A stretch of 50,774 bases of DNA from SUP05 sp964577715 (lineage in GTDB: Bacteria > Pseudomonadota > Gammaproteobacteria > PS1 > Pseudothioglobaceae). This document shows positions 32,118 through 39,493 of the stretch, in pieces. The notes beneath the pieces were generated by a model, which searched no databases, was not told where the DNA came from, and worked only from the letters and a program-made list of their open reading frames with translations. Every line of letters begins with the position of its first letter. Positions within the stretch are counted from its first letter, which is position 1. Position numbers and translations under genes: made by a program. The stretch lies in NCBI GenBank assembly GCA_964577715.1, contig CAZOAA010000008.1, positions 1 to 50,774 on the forward strand, written 5' to 3'.

Positions 32118-33428
32118 CTATTCAAACTCCATTTGTTTAAAAATACGCTCGGCATTTTGCTTGTGTAATTCTCTAAAAGTGCCACGATCTCTAAACATTG
32201 ATTGATCAATATTATAAGCTTCATATAAACCTCCATCATCATCCAATACTTTTTCCACTTCACCACGCATATAGACTAAATAATCCTTAGTAAATTTGGT
32301 AATAGTTGCTAGGTCTGTCGGCTCACCATGACCAGGAATAATAAGTGATGGCTCTAAGGTCTCCACCTTATCCCAAGTTTCAATCCAAGCCGCTGCATTG
32401 GTATGCGGAAAAATTGGCAACATGCGCTCATTAAAAGCTGTATCGCCACTAATAAGTAATTTCTTCTCAGGCATCCAAAGTTGAATATCGTCTGGTGAAT
32501 GAGAGGCGCCAATATGCATGAGCTCGATTTGTGTAGCACCCATAGGCAAGCTCATCTTTTCCTCAAAAGTTAGATCTGGGCGAATAACCTTAGTGCCAAT
32601 GATTTTTTCTTTTTGAACTCGCAATGTACGTGCATAAATATCTTCACCTTTATGTTTAATTTCTTTATCTGCCTCAATATGAGCAATGATAATTGCACCC
32701 TGCTCCTTCCAATAATTTGAACCTAAGATTGCATGGCCTTGTGAGTTTTCCAGTACAACATATTTAACTGGCTGATCTGTGATTTTCTTAATTTCCTCAT
32801 GTAGTGCTTTAGCCAGTAAATAACTACCACCTGCATTGAATACTAAGACACCATCAGTAGTAACAATAAACGATAAGTTATTATTGTGATTAGAGTTTTC
32901 ATAAGTGTAGGGTTGTGTTGCACCAATAGCAGAATAAACACCATCAGCAACTTCTATAGGCAATCTATAAAGCATATTATCCGGCTCATGATCACTAACC
33001 TTAACTGGATGAAATTCTTCCTTCCAAGCAAAGAAACCATCTGAATAATTTTTGACATTGGTATATCCCATATTCTCTAGTGTTTTGGCAGCAAGTGGTG
33101 AGCGCAAATTGCGCCCGCAATAAACAATAATCGGTGTGTCTTTCGACTGTGCATGATTAGCAATTTGAAACTCTAGCCAACCACGAACAATATTAACATT
33201 TTGACCGCGACCAATAGTGCCTGTATGCTTAAGCTCAAATGGAGATCTAACATCAACCAAAATCACATTCGGATCTTGGTCCAAGATAGTTTTTAACTCA
33301 TTGGTATTAATATTGATAATTTGCTTATTAACCGATTCAAGCATTTTATTACCATCAATAATTTCAGCTTTTGTCGGGGTAATGCTCAATACAAAAATAC
33401 AACCTAATATTGTTAGATAATGTTTCAT
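32118..33428 (-). CDS. Periplasmic rhodanese fused to a degenerate metallo-beta-lactamase domain
   Basis: A 436-aa protein with a signal peptide (ending PTKA, about residue 21). Residues 40-140 are a rhodanese domain with the active-site loop C104-GRNLRS. Residues about 155-420 are a metallo-beta-lactamase fold like the SoxH/quinoprotein-associated hydrolases. The first metal motif, normally HxHxDH, is replaced by N-S-Q-G-H-A (228-233), while later ligands are kept: H310 (ASHSPDD), D329 (ISGDTAF) and H367 (PGHGEP). A normal dinuclear zinc site is therefore unlikely. Sulfur-transfer chemistry in the periplasm is the likely theme. It converges with rsgA and diverges from the DUF302 gene. Confidence 0.88.
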   Translation of the reverse strand: MKHYLTILGCIFVLSITPTKAEIIDGNKMLESVNKQIININTNELKTILDQDPNVILVDVRSPFELKHTGTIGRGQNVNIVRGWLEFQIANHAQSKDTPIIVYCGRNLRSPLAAKTLENMGYTNVKNYSDGFFAWKEEFHPVKVSDHEPDNMLYRLPIEVADGVYSAIGATQPYTYENSNHNNNLSFIVTTDGVLVFNAGGSYLLAKALHEEIKKITDQPVKYVVLENSQGHAILGSNYWKEQGAIIIAHIEADKEIKHKGEDIYARTLRVQKEKIIGTKVIRPDLTFEEKMSLPMGATQIELMHIGASHSPDDIQLWMPEKKLLISGDTAFNERMLPIFPHTNAAAWIETWDKVETLEPSLIIPGHGEPTDLATITKFTKDYLVYMRGEVEKVLDDDGGLYEAYNIDQSMFRDRGTFRELHKQNAERIFKQMEFE

Positions 33429-33526
33429 TTGATTCCTTTTTATGTAAAAAAAACTTGCAACAATTATGACATATAAAAATCTTTTATGCTACACTTATCC
33501 CCTTTATTTACTTAAGGAGAAGAATA

Positions 33527-34303
33527 ATGAAAAATAAATTATCAACTGTTTTAGCACTTACAGCTATCTTAACCATTGGCAATGTTTCTGCCGAAAATTG
33601 GAGCCCTTGGAGCAACAACAATAACTTCAATCCTTTTGGTGGTAATAGCAACTCATTTGGTCCTTTTACTGGCGGAAATAACTTTAACCCTTTTGGTGGC
33701 AATGGCTACCAGCCTTTTAGTTTTAACTCTGGTGTTCAACCATTTGGTTTTGATACACGATCAAACCAGTTTGGGCCAATGAATAATATGGGGCCTTTTA
33801 ATGGCGGACATAATTGGCAAGGTCAGAAGTTCAATCCGGCAAACCGCGCAGAAAAAACTATTAATCAAGCCCAAGGTGTTACACCTGAAATGTTTTTACA
33901 AATGGTGCAGGTAACTGAAGTTGATGAAGGAATTACTGGCCCAGAAGTTGATGAGTCTATCAAATCAATGGCAACCAATGAATCCATCTTACACGTCGCT
34001 ATGTTTCCACTCAGTGAGCAAATTAAAAATGTAACTGGTGAGCACTATAGACACTTAAGTATTCACAATATCTGTGATGCTGCTACTGCCGGTAAAATTG
34101 CTGATATTGACGATCGCTATGCGGTAATCCTTCCTTGTCGTATTGCGGTTATTGAAGGAAAAGATGGCAAGATTAGAATGATCAGTATGAACCCTAACGT
34201 GATGCAAGCTATGAATCTACCAGAAGATGCGCTAGCTCCGGCAATGGATGTTGCTGAAAAAATGAACAACATTCTAGAAGGTGCAAAAGAAGGCTCTTTC
34301 TAA
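33527..34303 (+). CDS. Secreted DUF302 protein with Asn/Gly/Phe repeat head
   Basis: A 258-aa protein. A signal peptide ends at VSA (residue 22). Residues 24-105 are low complexity, with NNFNPFGGN repeated at 32-40 and 51-59 and related GPF/QPF units, likely an extended or self-associating segment. Residues about 135-225 match DUF302: HVAMFPLSEQI, HNICDAATAGKI, YAVILPCRIAVIEGKDGKI. DUF302 proteins occur widely in sulfur oxidisers, function unknown. AAGGAG stands 6 nt before the ATG. A terminator follows at 34322-34346. Confidence 0.82.
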   Translation: MKNKLSTVLALTAILTIGNVSAENWSPWSNNNNFNPFGGNSNSFGPFTGGNNFNPFGGNGYQPFSFNSGVQPFGFDTRSNQFGPMNNMGPFNGGHNWQGQKFNPANRAEKTINQAQGVTPEMFLQMVQVTEVDEGITGPEVDESIKSMATNESILHVAMFPLSEQIKNVTGEHYRHLSIHNICDAATAGKIADIDDRYAVILPCRIAVIEGKDGKIRMISMNPNVMQAMNLPEDALAPAMDVAEKMNNILEGAKEGSF

Positions 34304-34321
34304 ATTATCCTACACTAATTC

Positions 34322-34348
34322 AAAGGCCTGCAATTGCGGGCCTTTTTT
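34322..34348 (+). terminator. Intrinsic terminator after the DUF302 gene
   Basis: AAAGGCCTGC and GCGGGCCTTT form a 10-bp stem (one T-G wobble) around AATT, followed by TTTTT on the plus strand. It lies between convergent genes, and its complement may also serve the DUF423 gene. Confidence 0.88.
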
Positions 34349-34356
34349 GTACAAAG

Positions 34357-34722
34357 TTAACTATGTTTTACCAGTCTTAACAAACTTAACCAACCTAGAA
34401 TAAACAACACGCCACCAATTGGTGTGATAAAAACCATGGCATGAATTTTGCTGAAAGTATAAACATACAAGCTGCCTGAAAATAATATAACGCCAAGTGT
34501 AAATATCCAGCTGCTTTGCTTAATGGCTTGTGATGGTTTATGCTGATACAACACAGCAAGCATAGCAATCACTAATGTATGATACATTTGATAAGTAGCT
34601 GCGGTTTGGATACGATCAATGTCTTTAACCTCTAACATGTCTTTTAGCATATGTGCCGACATTGCACCCATAATCACTGCCAAAGCACCACTAATGGAGA
34701 TAAAAATCCAAATTTTTTTCAT
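34357..34722 (-). CDS. DUF423 family inner membrane protein
   Basis: A 121-aa four-helix membrane protein. It has IWIFISISGALAVIMGAMSAHML with the conserved AHxL near the end of helix 1, then TAATYQMYHTLVIAML, FTLGVILFSGSLYVYTF and ITPIGGVLFILGW, the DUF423 (YgdD-like) pattern. The ATG at 34722 is preferred over a TTG two codons upstream. Function unknown. A long inverted repeat separates it from the divergent gene at 34887. Confidence 0.9.
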   Translation of the reverse strand: MKKIWIFISISGALAVIMGAMSAHMLKDMLEVKDIDRIQTAATYQMYHTLVIAMLAVLYQHKPSQAIKQSSWIFTLGVILFSGSLYVYTFSKIHAMVFITPIGGVLFILGWLSLLRLVKHS

Positions 34723-34753
34723 TAACAATCTGAAAATACTGTAACAAACTTTT

Positions 34754-34831
34754 TTAACTATACGCCTATTAATTCGCTAATAGTTATGTTTCTTGTGTTA
34801 TTTACCAAATTGTAACTAGGTGTATAGTTAA
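34754..34831. promoter_or_regulatory. Long spaced inverted repeat between divergent genes
   Basis: TTAACTATACGCCT (34754-34767) and AGGTGTATAGTTAA (34818-34831) are inverted copies with one mismatch in 14. They are 50 nt apart, in the promoter region shared by the DUF423 gene and the 138-aa gene. This is a plausible pair of half-sites or two operators for a common regulator. Confidence 0.6.
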
Positions 34832-34886
34832 CACAAACTGATAATAATTTATATTAGTTGAGTTTAACTAAAAATAGGAGAATACA

Positions 34887-35303
34887 ATGTTAGCCCATAC
34901 AAAACAAAACTTTGAAACATATCCAACCAATCGCATTGTTGCTATTGTGGATACAAAAATGGAAGCAGACGAAGTCTGTTGTGATTTAATGAACGCGGGT
35001 TTCGATGAATCATTAATTGACGAATCCGTAGGTGCGGAAGGTTTAAAATTCCTTGATCCAGATGGTCAAAATCATGGTTTTATGACTAAGATGATTCGTA
35101 CTTGGCAGCGCGTAGCACAAGGTGAAGAATTAGCGTATCTTAAACGAATTAAATCTAGCTTAAAAGATGGTCATGTTGTTGTCAGTGTTCCGGCACTAAC
35201 AGACGCTGCACGTAATAAAGTTACGGAGATTTTGCAATCTCATCATGCAGAAAATATTCGTTTTTACGGGCGTTTTCATGTAGAGCATCTAGATACTGCA
35301 TAA
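34887..35303 (+). CDS. Hypothetical protein, 138 aa, stress-protein-like
   Basis: A soluble protein opening with an IVAIVDTKMEADEVCCDLMNAGF segment that resembles the start of ferredoxin-fold general-stress-protein domains (strand, helix, 'AGF'). It then has a GFMTKMIRTWQRVAQGEELAYL helix and a DGHVVVSVPA strand. I cannot name the family with confidence. TAGGAG lies at a good distance from the ATG, and a strong terminator follows directly, so it is a monocistronic, probably well-expressed gene. Confidence 0.75.
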   Translation: MLAHTKQNFETYPTNRIVAIVDTKMEADEVCCDLMNAGFDESLIDESVGAEGLKFLDPDGQNHGFMTKMIRTWQRVAQGEELAYLKRIKSSLKDGHVVVSVPALTDAARNKVTEILQSHHAENIRFYGRFHVEHLDTA

Positions 35304-35320
35304 ACCAACAATACCGCTGC

Positions 35321-35366
35321 AAACCAACACAAATATAAATTATATTTGTGTTGGTTTGTTAGTTTT
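35321..35366 (+). terminator. Strong intrinsic terminator
   Basis: AAACCAACACAAATATA (35321-35337) pairs exactly with 35341-35357 over 17 bp with a 3-nt loop, followed on the plus strand by T-rich sequence (GTTAGTTTTTATTT). It separates the 138-aa gene from the convergent methyltransferase gene. Confidence 0.88.
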
Positions 35367-36000
35367 TATTTAAAAATAAAACAACATCATCTTCGTAAAA
35401 TTTAACATCCGTATCCCACACTTTTCCAAGGTATCTCATGGTATTTTTACTAAAAAAACAAATATGTGTTGGATCGTCTTTGTAATACCACGATGAAAAA
35501 TCAATATCGTCATTACGCATTTTTGTCATCACTGCTAATACGGCTGTTTTACTCATAATATTACGTATTTTCTTTAGGTGAATATCAGGCTCTTTTAAGT
35601 GCTCAAAAACTTCAGTAGCAGTAATAAAATCATATTTATTATTAAAAATAAGTGGATTATTAGCATAGAATTTATCGAATAAATCCATCTTGTACCCCTT
35701 CTCTTCAAACATTACAGACAGAGTCGGACCAGGGCCACTACCAAAATCTAACCCTTTATCATTTGGTTTAATATAATCCATCACTGGAATAAATACTTTG
35801 GATAAAAACTCTCGGTAGTGTTTATCGCTAGGGTTATTTTGGTGAGAATCGTAGCGGTTTTTTTCTGCTGATTCACTTAGATGATATTGCTTAGGTGCAA
35901 ATACTAAATCACAGTTAGGGCAAATTAAATAAGCGCTATCCTTATTTTTAAAATAAGGCGTTATATGACTAGATTGGCATAATGGGCAACAGTCAGCCAT
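35359..36000 (-). CDS. Zinc-ribbon class I SAM methyltransferase
   Basis: A 213-aa protein. The N-terminal zinc ribbon has CCPLC and CPNCDLVF about 22 residues apart. The methyltransferase core follows: GLDFGSGPGPTLSVMFEEKG is motif I, DLFDKFY the acidic strand, and FITATEVFEHLKEP motif IV. This layout occurs in small Methyltransf_23-like proteins often tied to metabolite or surface-sugar methylation. Substrate cannot be told. It follows slyD by 21 nt on the same strand. Confidence 0.85.
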   Translation of the reverse strand: MADCCPLCQSSHITPYFKNKDSAYLICPNCDLVFAPKQYHLSESAEKNRYDSHQNNPSDKHYREFLSKVFIPVMDYIKPNDKGLDFGSGPGPTLSVMFEEKGYKMDLFDKFYANNPLIFNNKYDFITATEVFEHLKEPDIHLKKIRNIMSKTAVLAVMTKMRNDDIDFSSWYYKDDPTHICFFSKNTMRYLGKVWDTDVKFYEDDVVLFLNKN

Positions 36001-36021
36001 TACGCCAATCTATAAGATATT

Positions 36022-36504
36022 TTAATGCGAACAAGATCCAGAATGGACGTGCCCGTGCTCAAGTTCTTCTTTACTGGCTTCTCTTACATTTTCGATACTA
36101 ACACTAAAATGCAATGTTTCTCCAGCTAATGGATGGTTGGCATCAACTGTTACTGTGTCTTCATTGATTGATTTAACATGGACAATAAACGGGTTTCCTT
36201 TCTCATCTTGAGATTGCAGTTGCATGCCTACCTCAAGATTCTCGATACCTTTTAAAGCTTCTTTCGGTATTTCTTGAATTGCTTCAGGATGATGGGCACC
36301 ATAGCCTTCTTCTGGCTTAACAGAAACATCGCAAGAATCGCCAATTTTCATGCCTTCCAATGCGCTTTCTAATCCAGGAATAATATTACCATGCCCTTGA
36401 ATAAATGGCATAGGATCTTTACCTTGTGAAGAATCAATTACATCGCCTGCATCATTTTTTAAAGTGTAATGCATTTCTACTACTTTATCTTTTTTTACTG
36501 TCAT
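36022..36504 (-). CDS. slyD: SlyD-like FKBP peptidyl-prolyl isomerase
   Basis: A 160-aa FKBP-type isomerase and chaperone. MHYTLKNDAGDVIDSS, PMPFIQGHGNIIPGLESALEGM and the inserted IF domain (about 75-125) match SlyD. The C-terminus HGHVHSGSCSH is a short His/Cys metal-binding tail, as in nickel-binding SlyD. A GGAG ribosome site precedes the ATG. Confidence 0.92.
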   Translation of the reverse strand: MTVKKDKVVEMHYTLKNDAGDVIDSSQGKDPMPFIQGHGNIIPGLESALEGMKIGDSCDVSVKPEEGYGAHHPEAIQEIPKEALKGIENLEVGMQLQSQDEKGNPFIVHVKSINEDTVTVDANHPLAGETLHFSVSIENVREASKEELEHGHVHSGSCSH

Positions 36505-36552
36505 TTTTTTTGCTCCATTTATGTACCCAGGGTGTACTTTTTTTAAATATTA

Positions 36553-36582
36553 AAAAGGGCTTCCTTGCTTGGAAACCCTTTT
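36553..36582 (-). terminator. Intrinsic terminator after tRNA-Lys
   Basis: AAAAGGGCTTCC (36553-36564) and GGAAACCCTTTT (36571-36582) form a 12-bp stem with one mismatch, followed by T on the minus strand. It stands just 3' of the tRNA-Lys gene and upstream of slyD. Confidence 0.85.
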
Positions 36583-36588
36583 AGAATA

Positions 36589-36664
36589 TGGTGGGTCGTG
36601 AGCGATTTGAACGCTCGACCATCGGATTAAAAGTCCGGTGCTCTACCAACTGAGCTAACGACCC
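36589..36664 (-). tRNA. lysT: tRNA-Lys (anticodon TTT)
   Basis: The minus strand gives a standard 76-nt tRNA: acceptor GGGTCGT/ACGACCC, D arm AGCTCAGTTGGTAGAGC, anticodon loop CTTTTAA with anticodon TTT, T arm GAGCG-TTCAAAT-CGCTC and an encoded CCA. The gene for lysyl-tRNA synthetase is about 2.8 kb upstream on the same strand. Confidence 0.97.
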
Positions 36665-36713
36665 ATAAAAAGGTGGAATTATACATTAACGCCACTTTAA
36701 AAATCAATCAATA

Positions 36714-36992
36714 TCAGCCTTTATTCACTACTTCTCTAAGTGATTTTCCTGGTTTAAAAAAAGGCACGTGCTTCTCTCCAACTTGCGTTCTTTCGCTAGT
36801 TTTTGGATTAATACCCAAACGTGCTTTTCGATGCTTTTTATAAAAACCGCCAAACCCTCTTATTTCAACACCTTTACCAGAAATAACCCCTTTTGTTAGG
36901 GTGTCTAAAATTGCCTCAACTGCAACTTTAGCATTAGTTTTCGATAAATTAAAACTATCCGATAAACTAAGAATAAGGTCTGTTTTTTTCAT
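36714..36992 (-). CDS. ihfB: Integration host factor beta subunit
   Basis: A 92-aa HU/IHF-family DNA-bending protein. VEIRGFGGFYKKHRKARLGINPKT covers the DNA-intercalating arm with the conserved RNPKT-like turn, and VPFFKPGKSLRE the end. Position directly after rpsA is the same as E. coli ihfB, which favours IhfB over HU. IHF works with IhfA, encoded elsewhere. Confidence 0.92.
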   Translation of the reverse strand: MKKTDLILSLSDSFNLSKTNAKVAVEAILDTLTKGVISGKGVEIRGFGGFYKKHRKARLGINPKTSERTQVGEKHVPFFKPGKSLREVVNKG

Positions 36993-37013
36993 ATTGGATT
37001 TAAGTATTTTTTA

Positions 37014-37044
37014 TTAACCACTGAACAGTGCATACAGTGGTTAA
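37014..37044 (-). promoter_or_regulatory. Intercistronic hairpin between rpsA and ihfB
   Basis: TTAACCACTG (37014-37023) and CAGTGGTTAA (37035-37044) are exact inverted repeats around an 11-nt loop. On the minus strand no T-run follows, so it may be a processing site or weak attenuator rather than a full terminator. Confidence 0.6.
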
Positions 37045-37051
37045 ATAAATT

Positions 37052-38728
37052 TTACTCGTCTTTTGCTTTTTTCAATAAATCGCCTAATGTTGAGCCAGTT
37101 GCTTCTTCAGATGATTGCTTATTGTAATCTTCCATCGCTGCTTTTTCTTCCACTGAATCTTTAGCCTTCATACTTACTGAAATATTACGAGATCTTCTAT
37201 CAATTTGAGTAATAACTACTTCAACTTCACTACCAACTTTTAATACTGTTGTTGCGTCCTCAACACGCTCTTGTGAAATCTCACCTGCTTTTAAGTAACC
37301 AGTAATATCATCAGCTAAAGTAATCACTGCACCTCTTGCATCAACTTCAGCAATCACACCTTTAACAATAGAACCTTTTTTATTTGAAGATGCATATGTC
37401 ATAAAATCATCTTGAGCCAATTGCTTAATACCTAAAGAGATACGCTCTTTTTCAGCATCAATATTAAGGATAACTACTTCAAGATCTTGGCCTTTAGAGT
37501 AATTAGATACTAATTCTTCTGAAGATTGCTTCTCCCATGAGATATCAGCTAAATGGATCAAACCATCAATGCCGCCTGGAAGACCAACAAACAAACCAAA
37601 GTCTGTAATTGACTTAACAGTTACACCGATCTTGTCGCCCTTATTATGAGTTGCTTCAAATGCCTCCCAAGGGTTTTCCTGAGCTTGCTTCATTGATAAT
37701 GAAATACGGTGTTTAGATTCTTGAACATCTAATACTACCACATCAACTTCTTGACCTAGTTTCACAATCTTAGATGGGCGAGCATTTGCATTTGTCCAAT
37801 CCATTTCTGATACGTGAACCAAACCTTCAACACCCTCTTCGATACGAACAAATGCACCATAATCAGTTAGATTAGATACCGTACCAGAAACTTTCTTACC
37901 AATAGGTAAGCGATCTGAAATACTATCCCAAGGACTTGCAGTTAACTGTTTAAGACCTAGTGATACACGCATTTTTTCTTTATCGTAATTAAGCACTTTA
38001 ACTTTAATCTTATCACCAATAGTTAGTTTTTCAGATGGGTGATTAACACGCTGCCATGAAATATCGGTAATATGAAGTAAACCATCAACGCCACCAAGAT
38101 CAACAAATGCACCATAATCAGCAAGGTTTTTAACAATACCTTCAACTTCTTTACCTTCTTCAAGTGTTTCAAGTAGTGCCTCACGATCAGCAGAGTTAGC
38201 TTCTTGCATAACTGCTTTTCTAGAAATAACGATGTTATTTCTTACTTCATCCATCTTGATTACAACAGCTTCAATCTCTTGACCCGTTAAGTATGAGAAA
38301 TCTTTAACTGGGCGAACATCAACCAATGAGCCTGGTAAGAATGCTTTAACAACACCAATATCAACTGTCAAACCACCTTTTACAGCGCCAGTAACAATAC
38401 CAGTTACCACTTCCTTAGAGTTCATTGCAGTTTCTAATGATTGCCACAACTTAATGCGCTTCGCATCGGTGTGCGACAATAATGTATTACCCAGGCCATC
38501 GTCGATTGATTTAAGTGCAACTTCTACTACGTCGCCTTCTGCAACCTCTAATTCACCTTGTGGATTTTTAAATTCGTCTAGAGAGATAAAGCCCTCTGAT
38601 TTTAGTCCAACGTTTACAATCGCTTTTTCACGATTAAGACTAACAACGGTACCCATTAATAAAGCACCTACTTTTACGTTTTGTTGTTCTACGCTATTTT
38701 CAAATAGCTCTGCAAATGATTCTGACAT
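37052..38728 (-). CDS. rpsA: 30S ribosomal protein S1
   Basis: A 558-aa protein with six S1 RNA-binding repeats of about 70-85 residues, each with patterns such as KVGALLMGTVVSL, GKEVEGIVKNLADYGAFVDLGGVDGLLHITD and KKVSGTVSNLTDYGAFVRIEEGVEGLVHVSE. The start MSESFAELFE matches the family; an upstream in-frame Met 14 codons earlier is not used. It binds mRNA on the 30S subunit. The order cmk-rpsA-ihfB is as in E. coli. Confidence 0.97.
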   Translation of the reverse strand: MSESFAELFENSVEQQNVKVGALLMGTVVSLNREKAIVNVGLKSEGFISLDEFKNPQGELEVAEGDVVEVALKSIDDGLGNTLLSHTDAKRIKLWQSLETAMNSKEVVTGIVTGAVKGGLTVDIGVVKAFLPGSLVDVRPVKDFSYLTGQEIEAVVIKMDEVRNNIVISRKAVMQEANSADREALLETLEEGKEVEGIVKNLADYGAFVDLGGVDGLLHITDISWQRVNHPSEKLTIGDKIKVKVLNYDKEKMRVSLGLKQLTASPWDSISDRLPIGKKVSGTVSNLTDYGAFVRIEEGVEGLVHVSEMDWTNANARPSKIVKLGQEVDVVVLDVQESKHRISLSMKQAQENPWEAFEATHNKGDKIGVTVKSITDFGLFVGLPGGIDGLIHLADISWEKQSSEELVSNYSKGQDLEVVILNIDAEKERISLGIKQLAQDDFMTYASSNKKGSIVKGVIAEVDARGAVITLADDITGYLKAGEISQERVEDATTVLKVGSEVEVVITQIDRRSRNISVSMKAKDSVEEKAAMEDYNKQSSEEATGSTLGDLLKKAKDE

Positions 38729-38808
38729 GTTATTTTTTTCTTTGATATTGACCGGTAAATAATCCAACAACGGTATCAGTTGGGTGTTTATCGGGTTAGT
38801 TTATTTAT

Positions 38809-38830
38809 AAAGCTTAACCGCTTAAGCTTT
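38809..38830 (-). promoter_or_regulatory. Perfect hairpin spanning the cmk stop, upstream of rpsA
   Basis: AAAGCTTAA (38809-38817) and TTAAGCTTT (38822-38830) are exact inverted repeats with a CCGC spacer; the cmk stop codon is inside the stem. On the minus strand no T-tract follows. It could mark cleavage between cmk and rpsA messages. Confidence 0.6.
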
Positions 38831-39493
38831 AATCAATTCGACCACTTTTGTGATCACCTCATCTATTGATAACTCAGTGGTATCAATGATTAGAGCATCT
38901 TTGGCAGGTTTTAGTGGAGAATGTTTTCGCGAAGAATCGCGCTCATCCCTAGCCACAACATCTGCTAAGATTTGCGAAATTATACCCTCAGACCCTTGAT
39001 TTTGCAATTGTTTTAGGCGTCTATTAGCCCGTTCCTGTGCACTTGCTATTAAAAAAACTTTATACAGTGCATTTGAAAAAACCACAGTACCCATATCACG
39101 GCCATCAGCCACCAACCCAGGTGCTTTTGCAAAAGCCTGTTGGCGTTTTAAAAGTGCAGCTCGAACCACACCAATGGAGGCAATTTTTGAAGCCATCTCA
39201 CCGGTTTGTTCGGTACGTAGCGTTTTAGAAACATCTTTACCATCTAGATATACGCTAACTAACTCACTACCGGCCACGGTTTTAAATTCCAAATCCAGAT
39301 TATTTGCAATCTCTTCTAAGGCGACCTCGTCTGTAATATCAGTATTTCTAGCATCAACAGCTAGTGCAAAAGCACGATAAATTGCACCAGAATCTAGCAA
39401 ATGCCAACCTTGTTGTTGCGCAATAATACGTGCTACTGTGCCTTTGCCAACGCCACTAGGGCCGTCAATAGTTAAAACTGGTATTGAACTCAC
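38822..39493 (-). CDS. cmk: Cytidylate kinase
   Basis: A 223-aa NMP kinase with GPSGVGKGTVARI as P-loop, SGAIYRAFAL, GRDMGTVVF (CMP binding) and the RDERDSSRKHSPLKPA lid region. It phosphorylates CMP and dCMP. The start overlaps the lysS stop by 4 nt and rpsA follows, as in other gammaproteobacteria. Confidence 0.96.
   Translation of the reverse strand: MSSIPVLTIDGPSGVGKGTVARIIAQQQGWHLLDSGAIYRAFALAVDARNTDITDEVALEEIANNLDLEFKTVAGSELVSVYLDGKDVSKTLRTEQTGEMASKIASIGVVRAALLKRQQAFAKAPGLVADGRDMGTVVFSNALYKVFLIASAQERANRRLKQLQNQGSEGIISQILADVVARDERDSSRKHSPLKPAKDALIIDTTELSIDEVITKVVELIKA

Noticed and set aside
33508..33702. Antisense frame with repeated PPKGLKL units
   Set aside because: It is the reverse complement of the NPFGG repeat of the DUF302 gene.
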